Assembly (NCBI GenBank): GCA_910592205.1
Contig: CAJVPJ010000563.1
Location: forward strand, 1 to 21,846
From: Paraglomus occultum
Taxonomy: Eukaryota; Glomeromycota; Glomeromycetes; Paraglomerales; Paraglomeraceae
Length of the DNA stretch: 21,846 bases
Direction: 5' to 3'
Each line of letters begins with the position of its first letter. The stretch's first letter is position 1. Below, piece after piece: positions 17,233-21,846 of the stretch. The notes under the pieces were generated by a model. That model saw only the letters and a program-made list of their open reading frames with translations. It ran no database searches and was not told the origin of the DNA. Both the position numbers and the translations under genes were made by a program.

Positions 17233-20200
17233 TTACATCTGCGAATATATGATTAAATGCGCTCAGTATTATTTAACCGATAGAATCTTCAATTGAACAG
17301 ATAGTAACTTACCCTTGGCCATTCTTTATTCAGTAAGTCTCTAAGATCGTCCGGTATGACTGGCAATTTGTTGGTAGTATCATCCTGTGTTGAACTTCCT
17401 TCACCATTTTCAGGTTGTTTATTGAGTCTCTTTCTAAGTCCTTGATACGTTTCTTCCTGCTCTGATTCTCCCTGTTCCATCCGCTTGGCATCAATAGCTG
17501 CTATCATTCTTTGGAACTGATAAAACAACATCTCAGCTTGCTTCAAAGTATCTTCCAGGTTAATGTCCATAGAAAGATCATTTATATATTTCAAGATTTC
17601 ATCAAAGTTAGGTAAATACTCGATTATCACTCGGCTATGTTTTTCAAGGATGGCAAGAGCCACAAATAAATGAAATTGTCCAGTCAAATAATCAGACCAG
17701 AGTACTTCCCATAGCCGAGCGACGTCATCCCAACTGAATTCTCGTTTGAACCAGATAAGCATCCAGCGGAAGCAACAGAATAGGTTGAGGGATTCCGTTT
17801 TCTCTATAGGACGTATATAACAGTTGTTAGCAAACCGCGTATGGAATGTTGTAATTACATAATGTAAATGTACCACTAACGTAAATGCTTATAGAATGCG
17901 GGATCCATGAATTGTATTAGGTGATTTAATGTCAACAGCTGTCTCCGCATTCCAGTTTGATCCTCATAAAAGTTGTATTTCTAATAGGAATACATAAATG
18001 TCAGACAATGTGGCTAAAACCTGCATTAATAAAATGAGAACTACATACCATACGATCCATAAAACCGACAAATGCCCAAAATGCCGTTACTTCGTCATTC
18101 ATTACCGCAAACAATGGAGCAAGCAAGTCGCTCATACCCTGTACATATCCTGAACAGCAATAACATAATTATAGTTTGAGTTTGCACAGATTACTCCGTA
18201 AATATAAAATAAAGACACAATCACTAGAAGTATCTTACCCAAATCTTTGTTATAAAAATTATACGTCATCAATATATCCTTCATTAGCTCCAGGTTCTTA
18301 TTTGTTAAGTTCGACGACGAGCCAGCTAATGGATCTGGATGAGGCATATCCTCACTTTTGAAAAACGACACGCTTCTATCCGTTCTAATAACATCCTTCT
18401 CTAAAGTAAAGTCGACTGTTAATGTTGTTGCATTATCCACACATCGAACTGCCCACTGCCAATTCGCTAACACACCTATACGGACTTTGTGATCCTGGAA
18501 TACTGCGCCAGCTTGTACTTCCGTAGAAGACCACCATTCACTTTTGAGAGCAAAATATTCTTGTCTTATTTGGAAAGAATTAGAATGTCGGTATTAGTAG
18601 AATATGAGAACGAGATTGCATTTTGCGTAAACATTTTTATACCTCTTCGCCTCTAAGATGTTTGCCCTTTCCACCTCACTTGAATCCCAAGGGTACACAT
18701 TCAATAGGAATTTCCACACATCTGTGCGTATGTCCTCTTCAATTCCCTGCGTGCAAGTTGATTTTGAGTTCAACAGTCCTAGCTAACTTGCAGGTTAGAC
18801 CAAAAAAAGAGAATCACTCACCCCTCGAAATATAGCTTGTCTGACATCTACTGCTTCAACCTTAAGCCTTCCTTCAGTATCAAAGAACGAGAACCAATTT
18901 TCAGCGCTCAGTGGAGTCGTGCGGGTATCCCGTATGGGCGGTAAACTTGTTTTACTCTGTACAAATATCCCGTTCAATAGGTTAATCAGAATAGAGTATC
19001 GAGTCAAAGTCGATAGCATACTTACGCTCAATATCTCAAAAGATCCTAACTCGGTGTCCTCCTCAAAATGTACGCTGCCGCCCTCCTCGATAGGTTTGTA
19101 TAAAGGTATCCATGTTTTATCATTTTGAGACTCCGCTTCCTCAGCCACTCTTGCTGCCCATTTGGCTAAATAAACCCTTCCTGCATCATATTCATCTATA
19201 ACTACCCGAGCATTTTCTGATTGAGCAATGTTATTCAATGCTGGTGGTAAATGAGGTAGAATGGGACGTGCCAATGGATGTTCGAGAATAGTAGCTAGTA
19301 TTGGAAAGTTGGAAATTTGGATATACGGTTGATGTGTGGTTAATATGTTATTGATGGTCGTAATTGACACTGTAATATCGTCTTACCTGCTGCATCGCGT
19401 GAGAATCTAGCAACTTTTGAAAATCTTTCCATGACATTCCATCGAATCTCCTTGACAGCCTAAACGGATGAGAAGACAGATTAATGTAAAACGATAAAGA
19501 GACAAATATCCCGGGTAACCTTAAAAAAAAAAGAGAATATTCCTAAAACTTACAGATACCAAAGGATCCATTTGCACAGACAATGGTCTTTGTCTAGATG
19601 TCCCTTGCATCACTCTTGCCGAAGGCTTCGCTTCGGTTGCCGGAGGACTGTGATTTACAAGATCCTCAGTCGTTGGATTAACAAGGAGTAAATTGGGTTC
19701 AACCACAGAGCTATTCTTAATCCATACATAAGACAAATTAGATAATACGGTCATACTGCTTATGAGTATCATGCATACTGTATGCATAATAGAAACACCT
19801 TACCTCACAATAACGGCTACTTTCCCGAGCCACTTGATTAGTTCATCGCCACCCCAATGAGCCACCGTACTGTCTTCTTCATCCTCCTCTGCGAATTCAC
19901 CATTTTTCTGACGATTGTTCTGTCTCTGAAGCCTAGTGCTCCGACTTTCGTCATCGTGGAAATATAGTGCAGGTAAAGTTATCCCACCTACAAGATTTAT
20001 CACCACTGATCCATACCATTGCTGAAATTTTGGCGGTTTAACAATAATAGAATAAATCGAATTGATCGGTATCGATATAGCATATTGTGTCTCTGCTGTT
20101 GGTACGGAAGCTGTTGTTGCCGTCGGTGGAGGCGCAATGAGTATTGTGGCTGTTAAACGTTAATTTAAATAATCAGTACCATTCCGCAGAAACTATAAAC

Positions 20201-20824
20201 TTTTTTAGAAGCTTCATAAATACGGATCGTACATCCAAGCCCGTGATCTTCTTCTCCTCCTGCCTCTATCCATGAACTCTCATCGTCATCTAGTTCTCTG
20301 TCCGATCCGTCCTCGACCTGCACATAGGATTCCAATTCATCCGCTGATAGCAACGATTCTGGTGTCCAAGCGAGGAGAAAGCTATTTGGCGACTGAAGAA
20401 GGTTTGAGATAATGAAGAAAACGCAATGTGAACAAATCTGTTTTGAATAGTTCTTGATCAAAGATTTACTGTTGTGGGGATACTACTGTTCTATCGTTCT
20501 CTTGGTTTAAGTAGGCAAGAAAGTAACATTAGACAATCAGAATTTACCCTCTCCACAATACAAAGAAATCCTGGAATGTTATCTTCGCTGTCACTTTTAG
20601 GGTGAACGTAAACTTTGCTTTTCGAATATAGAAGACGAACTTGCACGGGTTCTTCACTAGCTGTCTGCTGTAAAGACTCGCCATTTTCGTCAGCCTAATG
20701 AAGACAAGGGTGTAAACATGAGCCAAGAAAAGTAAGCGCACAAAGTCGTACATACAGTAAGGCTTGACATTTGCAAGACGAGTTCCTCAGCAGGCGACAG
20801 TGATCCTGGTGAACCACCGCCCAT
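17233..20824 (-). CDS. GYP7: Gyp7/TBC1D15-like Rab GTPase-activating protein, about 15 exons
   Basis: This is a TBC-domain GAP, expected to accelerate GTP hydrolysis by a Ypt7/Rab7-type GTPase on vacuole or late-endosome membranes. Exons: 20824-20756, 20694-20548, 20392-20194, 20149-19804, 19710-19554, 19459-19387, 19294-19026, 18956-18822, 18746-18643, 18564-18476, 18400-18239, 18149-18049, 17980-17881, 17803-17313, 17238-17233; about 815 aa. The N-terminal domain starts at LLYSKSKVYVHP and includes SIYSIIVKPPKFQQWYGS, the pattern of Gyp7/TBC1D15 regulatory domains. HPLARPILPHLPPA precedes the TBC domain, which begins near FRGGIEEDIRTDVWKFLL (about residue 463). The arginine finger is in IEKDVIR (R535) and the glutamine finger in YVQGM (Q587). 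FCCFRWMLIWFKREFSWDD and FDEILKYINDLSM follow. The tail is acidic and polar. The exon 3/4 junction is uncertain: 20180/20090 also keeps frame and gives about 800 aa. The last exon may be only ATG-TAA. Confidence 0.92.
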
Positions 20825-21123
20825 TTCAAGAATACTTGATATTAATTGAACGTGTCTTCAGTTTTTAGGTTGTAATATATATATATATATATAATTATAG
20901 AAATTCTAGGGCTGACTTTCCAGCCAAGAAAGGCTTGCGTAAAGTATACGTAATAGTAGAGTAAATGTCAAGCATGTGATTGAATTGTAATGGTGCACTT
21001 GTTCTTTATTAAGCCATTTCGATTTAAGTGAATATATAAGTTAATGTAATAGCTAATGAGTACTAATTTTTACCAAGTAAGTAAATAAATAAATATACTT
21101 AAATCGATGTAAAGAATCTAACT
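20825..21123. other. Compact spacer: dynein 3' end to GYP7 promoter
   Basis: About 300 bp that must hold the dynein terminator region and the GYP7 promoter. An (AT)n tract lies at 20875-20893, about 50-70 bp upstream of the GYP7 start codon, in a position where it could act as a TATA-like, easily melted element. Confidence 0.6.
20875..20893. repeat. (AT)n microsatellite in the GYP7 promoter
   Basis: About 19 bp of alternating AT, beginning 51 bp upstream of the GYP7 ATG. Confidence 0.9.
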
Positions 21124-21846
21124 TCACCAAACGACTATAGCAACAGCACGTTGTGCAATCTTATTCTTGTCAGATGCTTTGGCGTCAACATTCACAATGA
21201 AAAGCAGATCGCTTCGATCGCTATTAAGATATACGGGAAGCGATACACTGTCTTCTTTAAGTGCGGCAACATCAGTCTTGAGAACCCAGCGGATTTGAGT
21301 AAGTTCGAGTTTTGTTAATGGAGCAGACGTCAATTGAAGCGCATTATCCCATTTAGCACCCTCGAGTTTAAGGCCTGAGCAGAAGGAAAAAGTTGGATCA
21401 ATAGTAGTTCAAACAGCGAGAGCTACAAAACTATCACACTTACCAGATACAGCAAATGCGTCAGCATCCCCATGTTTATTTATGTCAACTTCTAGACGCA
21501 ATTCTTCAAGTGACCATTGATGTTTCTGGGCCACTGCCTGGCGAGTAGCCGTGATGAAGGCTTCGGGCATAAACAAACCGCCGAGCCATACATCTAAATA
21601 TTGGAAGTCAGTTTCACGGGTAATGGATTCAAGTTGTTGGAGACGACTCTTGAGATCGGCAATCCAATGATTAAGAGAAATAGTCTTTGGTATCTTGTAC
21701 TTGCACCAATGATCAGGGATTATACCTAACAGTTCACAGAATGGTATGCGTATTAGCAAGCAGAAAGCACAAGATGGTACAGCAAACTTTGTCATTACTC
21801 ACCCTTAGTCAAACAACCCAACAGCATACGCAAATGATTCGTCTGT
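21124..21846 (-). CDS. DYN1: Cytoplasmic dynein heavy chain, C-terminal end (partial)
   Basis: Dynein heavy chain is the AAA+ motor that moves cargo, nuclei and spindles toward microtubule minus ends. Only the last 191 residues are here; the gene enters from beyond the right edge. Exons: 21846-21803 (incomplete), 21725-21444, 21374-21124 with TGA at 21126-21124. The phases agree. Family-typical stretches are QTNHLRMLLGCL, LNHWIADLKSRLQQLE, DVWLGGLFMPEAFITATRQA, FAVSGLKLEGAKWD and IRWV, followed by the terminal beta-rich part. This is the C-terminal domain following AAA6. The domain is long, unlike the shortened yeast Dyn1 end. In a fungus the cytoplasmic class is by far the most likely, though an axonemal chain cannot be excluded from this end alone. 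Confidence 0.95.

Noticed and set aside
18132-18473. Continuous 113-codon minus-strand frame through GYP7
   Set aside because: Its end is intron read-through after the donor at 18238, and its start lies in the 75-nt intron; only 18400-18239 fits the TBC domain.

Overview
The window looks like nuclear DNA of an early-diverging fungus, most likely an arbuscular-mycorrhizal (Glomeromycotina) or related Mucoromycota species. This rests on AT-rich sequence, genes with many short introns (about 45-150 nt), a cytoplasmic dynein heavy chain, a Gyp7-type Rab GAP and a metazoan-like CstF-50. The species-level placement is inference. No bacterial features, tRNA, rRNA, CRISPR array or intact transposon were seen.

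Left part (1-3.5 kb): a broken minus-strand gene at 270-1571 carries the complete motif set of a CRESS-DNA virus or plasmid replication protein (Rep): HUH endonuclease motifs followed by an SF3 helicase. It is split by about six frameshifts, several lying at A/T homopolymers. It appears to be an endogenous viral or plasmid element. A 52-codon frame lies directly downstream (61-219). Upstream lie short direct repeats that resemble Rep iterons. At 2154-2577 there is a broken Gly/Ser/Tyr-rich, possibly secreted small protein, and at 3210-3503 an unrecognised open frame on the minus strand.

Middle part (3.5-11 kb): about 7 kb with no gene I can support. It holds AT, GT, AAC and AAT microsatellites and poly-C tracts, and ends in a leader with a perfect 10-bp hairpin and a long pyrimidine tract in front of a plus-strand, intronless 453-residue C2H2 zinc-finger protein of the Ace2/Swi5 type (11061-12422).

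Right part (13.6 kb to the end): three minus-strand, intron-rich housekeeping genes in tandem. They are CstF-50/CSTF1 (13 exons, 16540-13619, 426 aa), a Gyp7/TBC1D15-like Rab GAP (about 15 exons, 20824-17233, about 815 aa) and the C-terminal 191 residues of the cytoplasmic dynein heavy chain (21846-21124, entering from beyond the window). I built these exon models by hand from GT/AG sites, phase and family similarity. All junction phases are consistent. One GYP7 junction near 20.1-20.2 kb is ambiguous. The zinc-finger gene and CSTF1 are convergent. CstF-50 acts in mRNA 3'-end cleavage, Gyp7 switches off a Ypt7/Rab7-type GTPase, and dynein moves cargo along microtubules; nothing shows that they form a functional cluster.
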